Origin: Bacteroidota bacterium
GTDB taxonomy: Bacteria > Bacteroidota > Bacteroidia > Bacteroidales > Lentimicrobiaceae
Direction: 5' to 3'
Assembly (NCBI GenBank): GCA_023417935.1
Contig: JAEZDY010000031.1
Location: forward strand, 124,001 to 188,000
Length of the DNA stretch: 64,000 nt
The notes below the pieces were generated by a model. It was not told the DNA's origin. It worked only from the letters and a program-made list of their open reading frames with translations, and ran no database searches. Position 1 is the stretch's first letter. Each line of letters opens with the position of its first letter. This document shows, one piece after another, positions 35,832 to 44,721 of this stretch. The position numbers and the translations under genes are program-made.

Positions 35832-35861
35832 ATTACACCTATAAGCTTAATAGAAAAAATA

Positions 35862-35889
35862 ACCGGTGATGCTAAACGCAATCACCGGT
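35862..35889 (-). terminator. Terminator between agmatinase and DHS-like genes
   Basis: ACCGGTGAT (35862-35870) and ATCACCGGT (35881-35889) pair perfectly with a 10-nt loop. A T-rich run follows on the minus strand (A run at 35854-35859), so it best ends the minus-strand gene and may also stop the opposite transcript. Confidence 0.7.
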
Positions 35890-35912
35890 ATAAGTTATTG
35901 TTACTGATAATA

Positions 35913-36887
35913 TTACCAACCCAGAATCCATGCAAACATTAGCGGGGCAACAATAGTAGCATCGCTTTCTACAATGAATTTGGGAGTATTGATATCAAGT
36001 TTTCCCCACGTAATCTTTTCATTGGGTACTGCGCCTGAATAACTACCATAAGAGGTAGTTGAGTCGCTTATCTGGCAGAAGTACGACCAAAATGGTACAT
36101 CATGCCACTCAAGGTCCTGATACATCATAGGTACCACACATATTGGGAAGTCACCAGCAATTCCACCACCAATCTGGAAGAAGCCAACTCCTTTACCTGA
36201 TGAGTTCTGACGATACCATTGTGATAACCATACCATGTATTCAATCCCTGATTTCATGGTTGATGGTTTCAGTTCACCTTTTATGCAATAGGAGGCAAAT
36301 ATGTTACCCATAGTGCTGTCCTCCCATCCGGGCACAATGATAGGAAGGTTCTTCTCAGCTGCTGCAATCATCCATGAGTCTTTGGCATCAATCTCATAAT
36401 CAGCTTCCATTACCCGGCTATTGAGCAGCTTATACATATATTCATGAGGGAAGTATCGTTCACCGGCAGCTTCGGCATCTTTCCATATCTTTTCAATGTG
36501 ATGTTGGATCTTACGGAAAGCCTCTTCCTCAGGAATGCAAGTGTCAGTAACCCTATTCAGCCCTTTCTCGAGCAACTCATACTCCTGTTCGGGCGTCAGG
36601 TCACGGTAATTAGGCACACGCTTGTAATGCGAATGTGCTACCAGATTCATGATATCTTCCTCAAGGTTGGCGCCTGTACATGATATGATCTGCACTTTAT
36701 CCTGCCTGATCATTTCAGCCAGTGATATACCCAACTCAGCAGTACTCATAGCACCGGCAAGGGTAATCATCATTTTTCCGCCCTCATTTAGATGGGCTTC
36801 ATAAGCTTTAGATGCATCCACCAAAGCGGCCGAATTGAAATGTCTGTAATGATGTTCTACGAACTTTGAAATAGGACCTTTATTCAT
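35913..36887 (-). CDS. Deoxyhypusine synthase family protein (bacterial homologue)
   Basis: This 324-residue protein matches the DHS fold: GAMSTAELGISLAEMI (45-60), SCTGANLEED (69-78), a central GIAGDFPI and the C-terminal VPNEKITWGK whose Lys296 aligns with the catalytic lysine of eukaryotic DHS. Bacteria have no eIF5A, so the aminobutyl group must be transferred elsewhere. Some bacterial homologues are reported to act on putrescine-type acceptors (homospermidine synthase-like). The convergent decarboxylase-agmatinase pair makes putrescine, fitting a polyamine-synthase role by inference. A TATCTTTG -7 element lies at 36904-36911 on the minus strand, 17 bp upstream of the ATG. Confidence 0.85.
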   Translation of the reverse strand: MNKGPISKFVEHHYRHFNSAALVDASKAYEAHLNEGGKMMITLAGAMSTAELGISLAEMIRQDKVQIISCTGANLEEDIMNLVAHSHYKRVPNYRDLTPEQEYELLEKGLNRVTDTCIPEEEAFRKIQHHIEKIWKDAEAAGERYFPHEYMYKLLNSRVMEADYEIDAKDSWMIAAAEKNLPIIVPGWEDSTMGNIFASYCIKGELKPSTMKSGIEYMVWLSQWYRQNSSGKGVGFFQIGGGIAGDFPICVVPMMYQDLEWHDVPFWSYFCQISDSTTSYGSYSGAVPNEKITWGKLDINTPKFIVESDATIVAPLMFAWILGW

Positions 36888-36903
36888 TATGATAAAATTT
36901 TGG

Positions 36904-36911
36904 CAAAGATA
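36904..36911 (-). promoter_or_regulatory. Putative -7 element of the DHS-like gene
   Basis: The minus strand reads TATCTTTG, matching TAnnTTTG. It lies 17-24 bp before the start codon; the -33 part is not clear. Confidence 0.4.
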
Positions 36912-37007
36912 CGGAACAAAATAGTTTTTTTTCTCATAAAATGCTATCTTTCAGCCCAAAATATTGAGGTGGTAGCAGGTCAGATATATTACAAGTAATC
37001 AGTTAGT

Positions 37008-37024
37008 TTGGCACTGTGATTGAT
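37008..37024 (+). promoter_or_regulatory. Weak sigma-54-like sequence
   Basis: TTGGCAC-N5-TTGAT shows a perfect -24 half and GA in place of GC at -12, with correct ten-base spacing. If used, transcription would begin near 37034, leaving almost no leader for the ATG at 37039 and favouring a later start codon. Tentative. Confidence 0.3.
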
Positions 37025-37038
37025 GCTCGTTTGCAAAT

Positions 37039-37911
37039 TTGTTGCTCTTTATGGTTAGTAATTTACCGACTTGTGTACAAGAATTTTCAATTGTTCCTAA
37101 AAGCAATTCAACACCGGTCTGTAAACTTTACAAGGTAAAGCAAACCATATTGTTTTTACTATTACCGGTTATTTCACTCCTAATTATCTTTCCTAACCAA
37201 TCTTATGCTCAGCGCATTGTTGAAGGGCCTGTGGTTTCTGAGATACTGGGCGACAAATATTATGATGCATTAGAGTACCTGGAACGCAACACCTGGATTT
37301 ATGATACTCTGGTAAAGGCCAATATTCCACCTGAACTTGCTTATTCAGTGGTATTCCCTAGCCTTACACGCTATTCAGCGTTAAAAGATATCATGGAAAC
37401 CAGTGGCATGAAAACCTTGTATGTTCAGTCAGGCCGAAAATATTCTAAGTATGCAATTGGTAGATTCCAAATGTCGCCTTCGTTTGCTGAACTGGTTGAA
37501 CGCAATGTAATCAGGTACAAGTTATGGGACTATAAATTCAAGATCACTAATAATGCCAAAGCAAGAAGTGAACGATCAAAACGACTTGATTCACCCGATT
37601 GGCAGGTTCAGTATCTGATACTTTACCTCAAAATTATGGATAAGCGTTTTTCACATCTCAAGTGGAAAACACCCGAAGATAAAGTGCGATTTTATGCAAC
37701 CGCGTTTAATATTGGCTTCAACAAAAATGAACGCACCATAAAATACTTGATGTACAAAAGGACTCTATTAAGGAAGACTAAAAGTTACAAAGGGAAGCTT
37801 AGGCATGGCGATATTGCCGCATGGTTCTATGAAAACGATGGTCATCGGTTTAAGTCGGCAATTTCAATAATACCGCCTAAAGAGCCTGCGAGTAAAGAAG
37901 ATGAGGAGTAA
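37039..37911 (+). CDS. Secreted protein with lysozyme/transglycosylase-like pattern
   Basis: This 290-residue frame begins MLLFMVSNLP, with a hydrophobic export segment only at ~36-52 ending in QSYA before Gln. The signal peptide is therefore unusually far inside, so the true start may be later than the ATG at 37039 (next ATG 37051, or a non-ATG codon). The mature part has FPSLTRYS, IGRFQMSP and FYATAFNIGF, spaced like the Glu, GxxQ and AYNxG motifs of SLT-type transglycosylases, but a Ser stands where the catalytic Glu would be expected. An inactive or diverged peptidoglycan-binding protein is possible. No closer family was recognised. Confidence 0.55.
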   Translation: MLLFMVSNLPTCVQEFSIVPKSNSTPVCKLYKVKQTILFLLLPVISLLIIFPNQSYAQRIVEGPVVSEILGDKYYDALEYLERNTWIYDTLVKANIPPELAYSVVFPSLTRYSALKDIMETSGMKTLYVQSGRKYSKYAIGRFQMSPSFAELVERNVIRYKLWDYKFKITNNAKARSERSKRLDSPDWQVQYLILYLKIMDKRFSHLKWKTPEDKVRFYATAFNIGFNKNERTIKYLMYKRTLLRKTKSYKGKLRHGDIAAWFYENDGHRFKSAISIIPPKEPASKEDEE

Positions 37912-38012
37912 GCTTTACACTTATATCATTGTCCTCCCTGTCTTAAAACATTTTTCGCCCTGTCTAATAATATTTTTTGACATTTGCTAAGATTAGCAGA
38001 ATGGTTAATTAA

Positions 38013-40421
38013 TTAACGTGTAATCACTAATTTAGCTACACCCAGTGACATACCTCCACTTTGTAACCTTACAAAATACAACCCCGGTTTAAATTTTGTT
38101 ACATCAAAATCAATGTTCTGTTCACCTTTTTGGAGTGCTGGATATGAAACAGAAGTTAGTACTTTGCCTGACAGGTCATTTACTAATAACTCGAATGGTA
38201 CACCACTAATAGCTAAGAAACTGATTCGTACGGAGTTGCTTGCAGGATTGGGTGATATGCTGAGGTTTAAATATTCCCGGTCTTCAGGTATGCCGTTAGG
38301 ATCAGGTTCAAAACCTATAGCTTCCAGCGCGGGTGCTATTTCTGGGTTGGCCATAAAGTTATCCCACAAGAGTGCGGAACGTGAATTTTCAATCATGTTT
38401 ATAATTGGCCCCTGATCAATAGCCAGGTATGAATCGGCAAACCAGTTAAGTCGCAGGTTATAGGCATCATAAAAGCCCATTCTTCCCCATATCCTATCTC
38501 CCATTTCACGGTAAAAATATTTTAATGCACCCATCGATTCTTCGGGAGTATAAGGCATAGATGACAATGCAGCAGTTGGTGTAATAGTACCATTATCTCT
38601 TGAGCTTGTAGGTTCATGCACAGCATATCCACCCGGGTCATCACTTGCAGTAAGCCCCCAGGCATTCTCACCATATCCGGGATGATTCTTTGGATTGTCA
38701 ATTGCATAAGCCCTATGGATCAAAGTATGGTTTCTGTTGAGGTTGAAGTAATTAGTGTATTGATCGCGTATGTTGCGTGGATCAAATCCCTGAAATGAAT
38801 AGTGTGCAAAGAATAATGGGCCACCGTTGTCCCAGCCTACATCAAGTTTGTAGCCGTAAAAAGTTCCACCATTTCTGTAATATGGCATTCCCGCCCAGCC
38901 TGACTGCCATAGCGATGCATTAACCCCATGTGTGGGAGATGCAATTGCAAGAATATATATAATGGCTGCCTCGTTCCATCCGCGTATCTGCATGTTGATC
39001 TGCCAACCGTATTGTGGCGACCAGTGCCAGTAAAGTACACTGCTATTGCGGGCGTACCAGTCCCATTCAATTGTTTCCCATAGTTCATTTATACGGTTTC
39101 GTATCTCAATTTCCATTGGCTCATCACCACTGAAATATTGTCTGGCAGTTAGGAGCCCCTGGGCCAGGAAAGCTGTTTCAACCAGATCGCCACCATTGTC
39201 AATTTCACCGAATGGTACAACATCACCTGTGCTGCCATTCATCCAATGTGGCCACACGCCATGAAACCTGTTGGCAGTTGCAAGAAAGCCGGTGATCTTA
39301 AGCATACGGTCAATTCCTTGTTGCCTTGAAATAAATCCACGCTCGATGCCTGCAAGCAAGGCCATAACACCAAAGCCAGAGCCACCACTTGTAACAACAT
39401 CGCCTGATGTGTTTCTTTCGCGAGCAAGCCCTGAAACAGGGTGTGCAAAATCATAAAAATACCTGAAAGTATATTGCTGCACCATGTCAAGCATTTCTTC
39501 ATCAGTGAACGGCCTGGTTGAAGCTGAGACCGTATCAGAGTATTCTGAAACCTGGTTTGATGCGTTTACTGCTGCCACTTTATATACCAGCACTGCATCA
39601 TGCCCCATCTCACGAACCCAGTCAATGTATCCACTGTCGGTTTTTGGTATTACTCCAATTGTATGGAATATTGCACCTTCATCAGTTGAACGTTGTATCT
39701 GATAACCGTTCAGATTCTCAGGTGGGTTAGCATTCCATGTAATTTCTATGTGACTGTCGTAACCTGTTGCAAGAACCCCTGTGGGTACCGGTGATGGTGG
39801 TGAAATACCCGATCCCTGATATACCCGCATATCATCAATAAGCACTGTATGTGTTACTCCATCGGCAGTGCCCTGTGCAAAACCTATTGTTTTGATTTGT
39901 GTGAAATCAACGGATCCTGGCGCATCAAGAAACAAACTCATTGGAATTGTGATCCTTGTCCACATTCCTGCAATCAGATCAGGACTATATGCCTGAAATG
40001 AATGGAAAGTTGTTTTGGTGTTATCAACATCCTCCATAAAGATGCGGGGCAGTAGGTTTTTACTGAGGCCTTCTGGGGCATACAGTAAAAAGTGAAGGGT
40101 ATCAGTATCGGTGAGATCGTATGCTGTCCAGTCAAGCCCTGCAGCAATAGCAAGCCAGTTACCTCCGGCCACTGATTTCCATTTCAATCTTAAACTATTC
40201 AGACCTTGGGCCGCATCAATTTCATCTTCAACAGGGAATTTTCTGAGTTCACTGCCCAGCCGCTCAAGCTCACTTGGTGCTGTGCGCTCCATCCAGCTAT
40301 AGTCATACATTAGAGGGGTGGGGCTATCCTGAAAGAACAGATACGTTTGGGAAGATAAAGAAGAACCTGATGCCAGTGCAACAAGTATAAATAAAAACCG
40401 GATGTGGAATAGGTGCTTCAT
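38013..40421 (-). CDS. Secreted GH144-type glucanase with FN3 and T9SS sorting domain
   Basis: This 802-residue protein has a signal peptide ending near SLSS with Gln next. Residues 27-203 form a carbohydrate-binding-like beta sandwich and 209-302 a fibronectin type III domain. Residues 305-~715 match the glycoamylase family (PF10091) seen in GH144 endo-beta-1,2-glucanases: QQYTFRYFYDFAHPVSGLARER, GGSGFGVMALLAG, FGEIDNGGDLVETAF. A T9SS type A domain closes it (SISPNPASN). It probably degrades beta-1,2-glucan or a similar glucan outside the cell. A sugar MFS transporter is encoded 116 bp upstream on the same strand and may import the product. Confidence 0.85.
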   Translation of the reverse strand: MKHLFHIRFLFILVALASGSSLSSQTYLFFQDSPTPLMYDYSWMERTAPSELERLGSELRKFPVEDEIDAAQGLNSLRLKWKSVAGGNWLAIAAGLDWTAYDLTDTDTLHFLLYAPEGLSKNLLPRIFMEDVDNTKTTFHSFQAYSPDLIAGMWTRITIPMSLFLDAPGSVDFTQIKTIGFAQGTADGVTHTVLIDDMRVYQGSGISPPSPVPTGVLATGYDSHIEITWNANPPENLNGYQIQRSTDEGAIFHTIGVIPKTDSGYIDWVREMGHDAVLVYKVAAVNASNQVSEYSDTVSASTRPFTDEEMLDMVQQYTFRYFYDFAHPVSGLARERNTSGDVVTSGGSGFGVMALLAGIERGFISRQQGIDRMLKITGFLATANRFHGVWPHWMNGSTGDVVPFGEIDNGGDLVETAFLAQGLLTARQYFSGDEPMEIEIRNRINELWETIEWDWYARNSSVLYWHWSPQYGWQINMQIRGWNEAAIIYILAIASPTHGVNASLWQSGWAGMPYYRNGGTFYGYKLDVGWDNGGPLFFAHYSFQGFDPRNIRDQYTNYFNLNRNHTLIHRAYAIDNPKNHPGYGENAWGLTASDDPGGYAVHEPTSSRDNGTITPTAALSSMPYTPEESMGALKYFYREMGDRIWGRMGFYDAYNLRLNWFADSYLAIDQGPIINMIENSRSALLWDNFMANPEIAPALEAIGFEPDPNGIPEDREYLNLSISPNPASNSVRISFLAISGVPFELLVNDLSGKVLTSVSYPALQKGEQNIDFDVTKFKPGLYFVRLQSGGMSLGVAKLVITR

Positions 40422-40537
40422 GATCTTTAAGTTTTATCAGTCAATAACTTATGATGATGTTGCTTTAATCCACAACCGGCTTTTTTCTCACTGATTATAT
40501 AGTTTGATAAGCATGAAAATCCGGCAAGGCAGTTATG

Positions 40538-41896
40538 CTACCTGATCGAACTTCCCTTTATTGCATAGTAGAAGATGTAGAGGTAACAAATTGCAGGAAC
40601 AATAAATGCCCATGTGTAACCATAGCTGTCAGCAACTATACCCATAACAGGAGGAATAATAGCGCCACCAAATATCATCGTATTAATAACCCCTGATGCG
40701 GTACTAAGTTCACCTGAATCAAGATCCTTAACGGCAAGTGTAAAGATGTTGGGGAACATAATGGAATTGAACAGTCCTATAGATACGATAGTCCATAAAG
40801 CAACTTGTCCTGAACCAAAAGTTGTGGCGATATCCAACAAAGCAGCAACCAGCGCAAATACTGCAAGTGTGCGGGCTGCTTTACCGGTACCAACCTGCAT
40901 GATAATGAAGTTGAGAACTGAGATACCGAGGAATATCAAACCGATGTTCCAATCCCAGTCGGTTACAAATGAACCTGAAACAAGGGCCAGGATTAACACT
41001 GGAATTGCATAGGTAATCTTCTTGGTGAAGCTGATACCTGAAAACATAAATGACCCAAAGAAACGGCCTACCATTGCACCTCCCCAATAAATAGCTACAT
41101 ACTTTGAAGCATCTGATTCTTCAAATCCCAGTGTGTTAACAAAATAGTTGATCATTAAACTACCGTTACCTACTTCAGCACCAACGTAGAAGAATATTGC
41201 CAGGGCTCCCAGCAATACATGGGGATATTTCCACACGCTCTTTCGCTCTGATGAAGTTTTTTGGATTTCAGGTAGCTTAATCGCCATGATCAGCAATGCT
41301 ATCAATAAAATAATTGATGCCATAATAATGAAAGGCATTTGAACCGTTTCAGCTTTTTCAGCAGCAGAAAGCATGTCAGAAGCTCCTTTGAAGATAAAGA
41401 TGGCAATGATCCACGGTGCAAGCATTGTGGCAATAGAGTTGAGCGCCTGAGTAAGATTTAGGCGGCTTGAAGCTGTTACTTCCGGACCTAGTGCAGTAAC
41501 ATAAGGATTGGCCGCAGTTTGCAGGAATACTACTCCGGCAGCCAATACAAAGGTTGATACCAGGAACAGGGGAAATGAAGGGATACTGGCTGAAGGGAAG
41601 AAAAGGAAGGCACCTAAAGCCATCAGGAACAAACCGATAACCAGTGCGCTTTTGTATCCTATCTTCTTAATGTATAAACCAATGGGAATCGAAATAAATG
41701 CATAAGTGATAAAGAAAGCAAAATTCAGTAGCTGTGCCTCAAATTCACTAAGCTCAAAAATATCCTTGACTTTTGCGCTTAAGGTAATGATGAAAGTTGT
41801 TGCAAAACCGAATATGAAAAAGATGGAGCCAATAACTGACATGCCCACTTTGTAACTATTCGAATTCTGGTTGGAATTCTCAATTTGGTTAGCCAT
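40538..41896 (-). CDS. Sugar:proton symporter, FucP/GluP-type MFS
   Basis: This 452-residue inner-membrane protein has about 12 helices. The first helix region FIFGFATTFI, the SIPIGLYIKKIGYKSAL loop (MFS motif A) and QTAANPYVTALGP are typical of the fucose/glucose/galactose (FHS) family. It would import a hexose or small glycan with protons. It lies upstream of, and co-directional with, the GH144 gene (116-bp gap), suggesting use of the released glucose or oligosaccharide. No regulator gene is adjacent. A good Bacteroidota promoter lies at 41950-41981. Confidence 0.88.
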   Translation of the reverse strand: MANQIENSNQNSNSYKVGMSVIGSIFFIFGFATTFIITLSAKVKDIFELSEFEAQLLNFAFFITYAFISIPIGLYIKKIGYKSALVIGLFLMALGAFLFFPSASIPSFPLFLVSTFVLAAGVVFLQTAANPYVTALGPEVTASSRLNLTQALNSIATMLAPWIIAIFIFKGASDMLSAAEKAETVQMPFIIMASIILLIALLIMAIKLPEIQKTSSERKSVWKYPHVLLGALAIFFYVGAEVGNGSLMINYFVNTLGFEESDASKYVAIYWGGAMVGRFFGSFMFSGISFTKKITYAIPVLILALVSGSFVTDWDWNIGLIFLGISVLNFIIMQVGTGKAARTLAVFALVAALLDIATTFGSGQVALWTIVSIGLFNSIMFPNIFTLAVKDLDSGELSTASGVINTMIFGGAIIPPVMGIVADSYGYTWAFIVPAICYLYIFYYAIKGSSIR

Positions 41897-41949
41897 TTTG
41901 TTGCCTGGGTTAAGTGAATACTATACCTGTGATTTGAAAAATTTGAATG

Positions 41950-41981
41950 TAAAGGTATAATAACACAAAACTAAATCCAAA
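41950..41981 (-). promoter_or_regulatory. Promoter of the sugar transporter gene
   Basis: On the minus strand TTTG (41978-41981) is followed by 20 bp and TACCTTTA (41950-41957), close to TTTG-N19..21-TAnnTTTG. The start codon is about 54 bp further down. Confidence 0.5.
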
Positions 41982-42056
41982 AATATTATGCAAACCCGCA
42001 TTTATGCTTGTAAACCAAGAGATTAGCAGCCTCAGTATAAGGCATTACTAACCGGG

Positions 42057-44291
42057 CTAACCGCTAATAAAGTGTGCATCTCCTTTGCCGAAACGCAGAT
42101 AATCTAGCATCAACGCAATTTCACTCTGATCAATGCCATTGGTTAGCAAATGCTTACGGTCCTTATTGAAGCTCTTGACAAATGATTTGATATCATCCTT
42201 CCGGGTCACGATGCTGTTTTGGTAATGCCTGATGGCCTCTTCTTTTTGCCCAAGAGCAAAAGCTACATGGCCTGCATTCATGAAATCATAAGTATTTGGC
42301 TCGGAATCTAAAAGCTGTTTGTAGTAGTCGTCAGCCTCAGTGTTTCGGTTAAGCAGGAACAGGCACCAGGCCACTGGCCGCATTGCTGCGGAAGAGCCGG
42401 GGTTTGCGAACTCTAAACGATAGAAGTACTCGAGTGCATCAGATGGTTTACTCATATTGAGGTAGCAGGTGCCAATGGATGCATTTATTTTTTGATTCTC
42501 TGGCTCAAGCTGCAATAATTCAAGGTAACAGTCAAGTGCATCTTCCCATTCACCTAATGACATGTGGCACTGGGCAATTTTACGTAACAACCAGTTGTGG
42601 TTTGTATCAAACAAGTCAGCCTTCTGATAATAAGTTATTGCTTCAGGATACAACCCCAGTTGTTGTTTGCAATAGCCGGCCTTTTCATAGAGCTCAGCAT
42701 AGTTTTCCCCTTTTTCAATAATGTGGATGAGAACTTTTAGTGCTTCCTCAAAGTTATCATTGTCAAAATGGAAGTTTGCTATAGCGCGGTAGAAGTCAGG
42801 ATCAGCAATCAACTCTTCAAGTTTCCCTGATTCCTCTATATCAAGCCGTTTACTGAAAATATCGCCTATTTCACCGCGTAAAGGATGGAGCTTAAAGAAT
42901 CGGTACATATCCTGAATATACTGGATCACTATTCGCTTTTTGTTGAGGTCAGGATCTGATAATTCTTCATTCTTAAGCTCGGCAAGTTGTTCACCTTCAC
43001 TTTCAAACATTTGAACCATGAGGCTTTTCTGCTGTGAAGGCATGTACTTTAGATTAAATACAAATGAAAATTTGTCGGAATTGCACATATACATTGAGAG
43101 ATCAAGTCCTTTGAGGAAAGCATCTTTGAATGTTTCGGTTTCATCGGAAAGGGCATCCTGCACTGCATAATTCTCCGGATAAAAAGGCAAAAGCCAATTC
43201 GATAATTCACTAAAGAAAGGGAAAGACTTAAGTGTTGCAAAAGCGCCTAAGAACACATCAACACCTTCCATCTGCATGTTGGTAAGTTCTTCAAGTTTTC
43301 GCACCAGGCCAGGCTGGTTATCGAAATACTTCTCCCAGTCGGGGTTCTTATCAAGCGATTCACCTGACTGAAGCAACTGCTCAAGATCGAGCTTTTCGTT
43401 TAAGTCCTCGTTAAACTTAATAACCTGAGGAAGTAATTCATCGCGGAATTTTCGGGTAATCTTTTCAGTATCCTTAGCCCTGATAAACTGAGTAAGCATG
43501 CTAAGTGAATCATCACGAAACGATTGCTGTACCTTTAAACTGAATAATTTATCGTTGAGTTTAGGATAATACTGGAATCTTTTATCATACATCAATATGG
43601 AGATCAGCACACCAAAGAGTGCCCGTTGTGATATTTGTGCATCAGGGTGATCATATAAGTCAATAAGCATGTTGATCCTTCTGGGGTCGAAAGTACGTAA
43701 AGTGCCGAGTGTAAGCGCACTAACCATCATCGACTTCTCAAACCATGGTATTGATGAACTATTAAAGATATTGCTTATTACTTGCTCATCATTTTCAGTG
43801 TACTTATCTGTAAGCCAGAGATTATAGAAGGCGCGTGATATTGCTTTACGGTGATTACGGGCAGTATCACTTTCCGATTCATCATCAAAAAGTGATGCCG
43901 ATCGAAGAATATCCTGTAACTCATTATCAAAGGTTAGACCCATAAGATTTTCTGTAAGGTCCTCATTCTCACGCAGTGCCTGCCGTTCAATATCAGCTTT
44001 TATGGCAGCAAGCCTGCTACCTGATGTAGCTATGAAATGCAGCTTCATCCTGTCGGACAACTCATAAAGAGATACCATCAGTTTTGAATAAATCTCCTGT
44101 CCCATAGGATCATTAATGCCTTTACCGGTATAAGTTAAGATGTTGCTGTATGTATACCTTGCATCCTCAATGCCCGGCTGAAACCGCTCAATTGATTGTT
44201 TACCAAGCTGTTCAATAGCCTCGTGTACCCGCTGCTGCCTGAGTAATTCAATTACTTTTCCGTGCCACTGCTCAATTTCAAATAATGTCAT
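42057..44291 (-). CDS. Large TPR-repeat protein, function unknown
   Basis: This 744-residue protein has no signal peptide or membrane helix and should be cytoplasmic. The first ~500 residues are alpha-helical and acidic, without a recognised domain. From ~505 to ~725 there are about five TPR units, visible as NFHFDNDNFEEALKVL, AGYCKQQLGLYPEAI, AQCHMSLGEWEDALDCY, GTCYLNMSKPSDALEYF and GHVAFALGQKEEAIRHY. TPR solenoids mediate protein contacts. It has its own 430-bp upstream gap and no operon partner. Similar helical-TPR proteins occur across Bacteroidota, but I know of no assigned role. Confidence 0.8.
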   Translation of the reverse strand: MTLFEIEQWHGKVIELLRQQRVHEAIEQLGKQSIERFQPGIEDARYTYSNILTYTGKGINDPMGQEIYSKLMVSLYELSDRMKLHFIATSGSRLAAIKADIERQALRENEDLTENLMGLTFDNELQDILRSASLFDDESESDTARNHRKAISRAFYNLWLTDKYTENDEQVISNIFNSSSIPWFEKSMMVSALTLGTLRTFDPRRINMLIDLYDHPDAQISQRALFGVLISILMYDKRFQYYPKLNDKLFSLKVQQSFRDDSLSMLTQFIRAKDTEKITRKFRDELLPQVIKFNEDLNEKLDLEQLLQSGESLDKNPDWEKYFDNQPGLVRKLEELTNMQMEGVDVFLGAFATLKSFPFFSELSNWLLPFYPENYAVQDALSDETETFKDAFLKGLDLSMYMCNSDKFSFVFNLKYMPSQQKSLMVQMFESEGEQLAELKNEELSDPDLNKKRIVIQYIQDMYRFFKLHPLRGEIGDIFSKRLDIEESGKLEELIADPDFYRAIANFHFDNDNFEEALKVLIHIIEKGENYAELYEKAGYCKQQLGLYPEAITYYQKADLFDTNHNWLLRKIAQCHMSLGEWEDALDCYLELLQLEPENQKINASIGTCYLNMSKPSDALEYFYRLEFANPGSSAAMRPVAWCLFLLNRNTEADDYYKQLLDSEPNTYDFMNAGHVAFALGQKEEAIRHYQNSIVTRKDDIKSFVKSFNKDRKHLLTNGIDQSEIALMLDYLRFGKGDAHFISG

Positions 44292-44446
44292 TGCGTTTGT
44301 ATTAATGACCGTGATACTAAATAAAATGAGCAGCCAAATAGTGCCCCCTCAATTCATTTAACAATTGGTTAGTAAAGTATCCCTCAAAAATCATGCTTCT
44401 TTAAATTTACTGACAAAATTGCAGTTTAGTAAACCCATTTTGAAAA

Positions 44447-44539
44447 ATACCTGCATCATAAATGCCTCATAAATAAACTTCCCAGGCTGATCTTTGGGGA
44501 TCAGCCTACAACTTACTTGGGGCATACCTGCATCATAAA
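44447..44539. repeat. 16-bp direct repeats flanking a perfect hairpin in a 430-bp gap
   Basis: The 430-bp gap 44292-44721 has no gene. ATACCTGCATCATAAA occurs at 44447-44462 and again at 44524-44539. Between them AGGCTGATC (44484-44492) and GATCAGCCT (44499-44507) form a perfect 9-bp stem with a 6-nt loop. No T run follows on either strand, so it is not a standard terminator. It could be a regulatory site for either divergent gene or a scar of a small element. Confidence 0.6.
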
Positions 44540-44721
44540 AGGAATAAGTAAAACGTTAAGATAAGGATTGCTTAACTCAAATTTCCAGAAAACCCAGTAG
44601 CAGTAAAGGATTTTCGTTTCCATTATTGTTAGTAAAAAAGACTTCCGATTTCAGTGATTTATTGTAACCTTTTAATTTTCAAATCGTCTAACAGAATATC
44701 CAAAAACTTAAATGCAGCGCT

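Noticed and set aside
44519..44532. Sigma-54-like TTGGGGCATACCTGC upstream of the orphan permease
   Set aside because: Spacing between GG and GC is nine, not ten, and the -24 box is poor.
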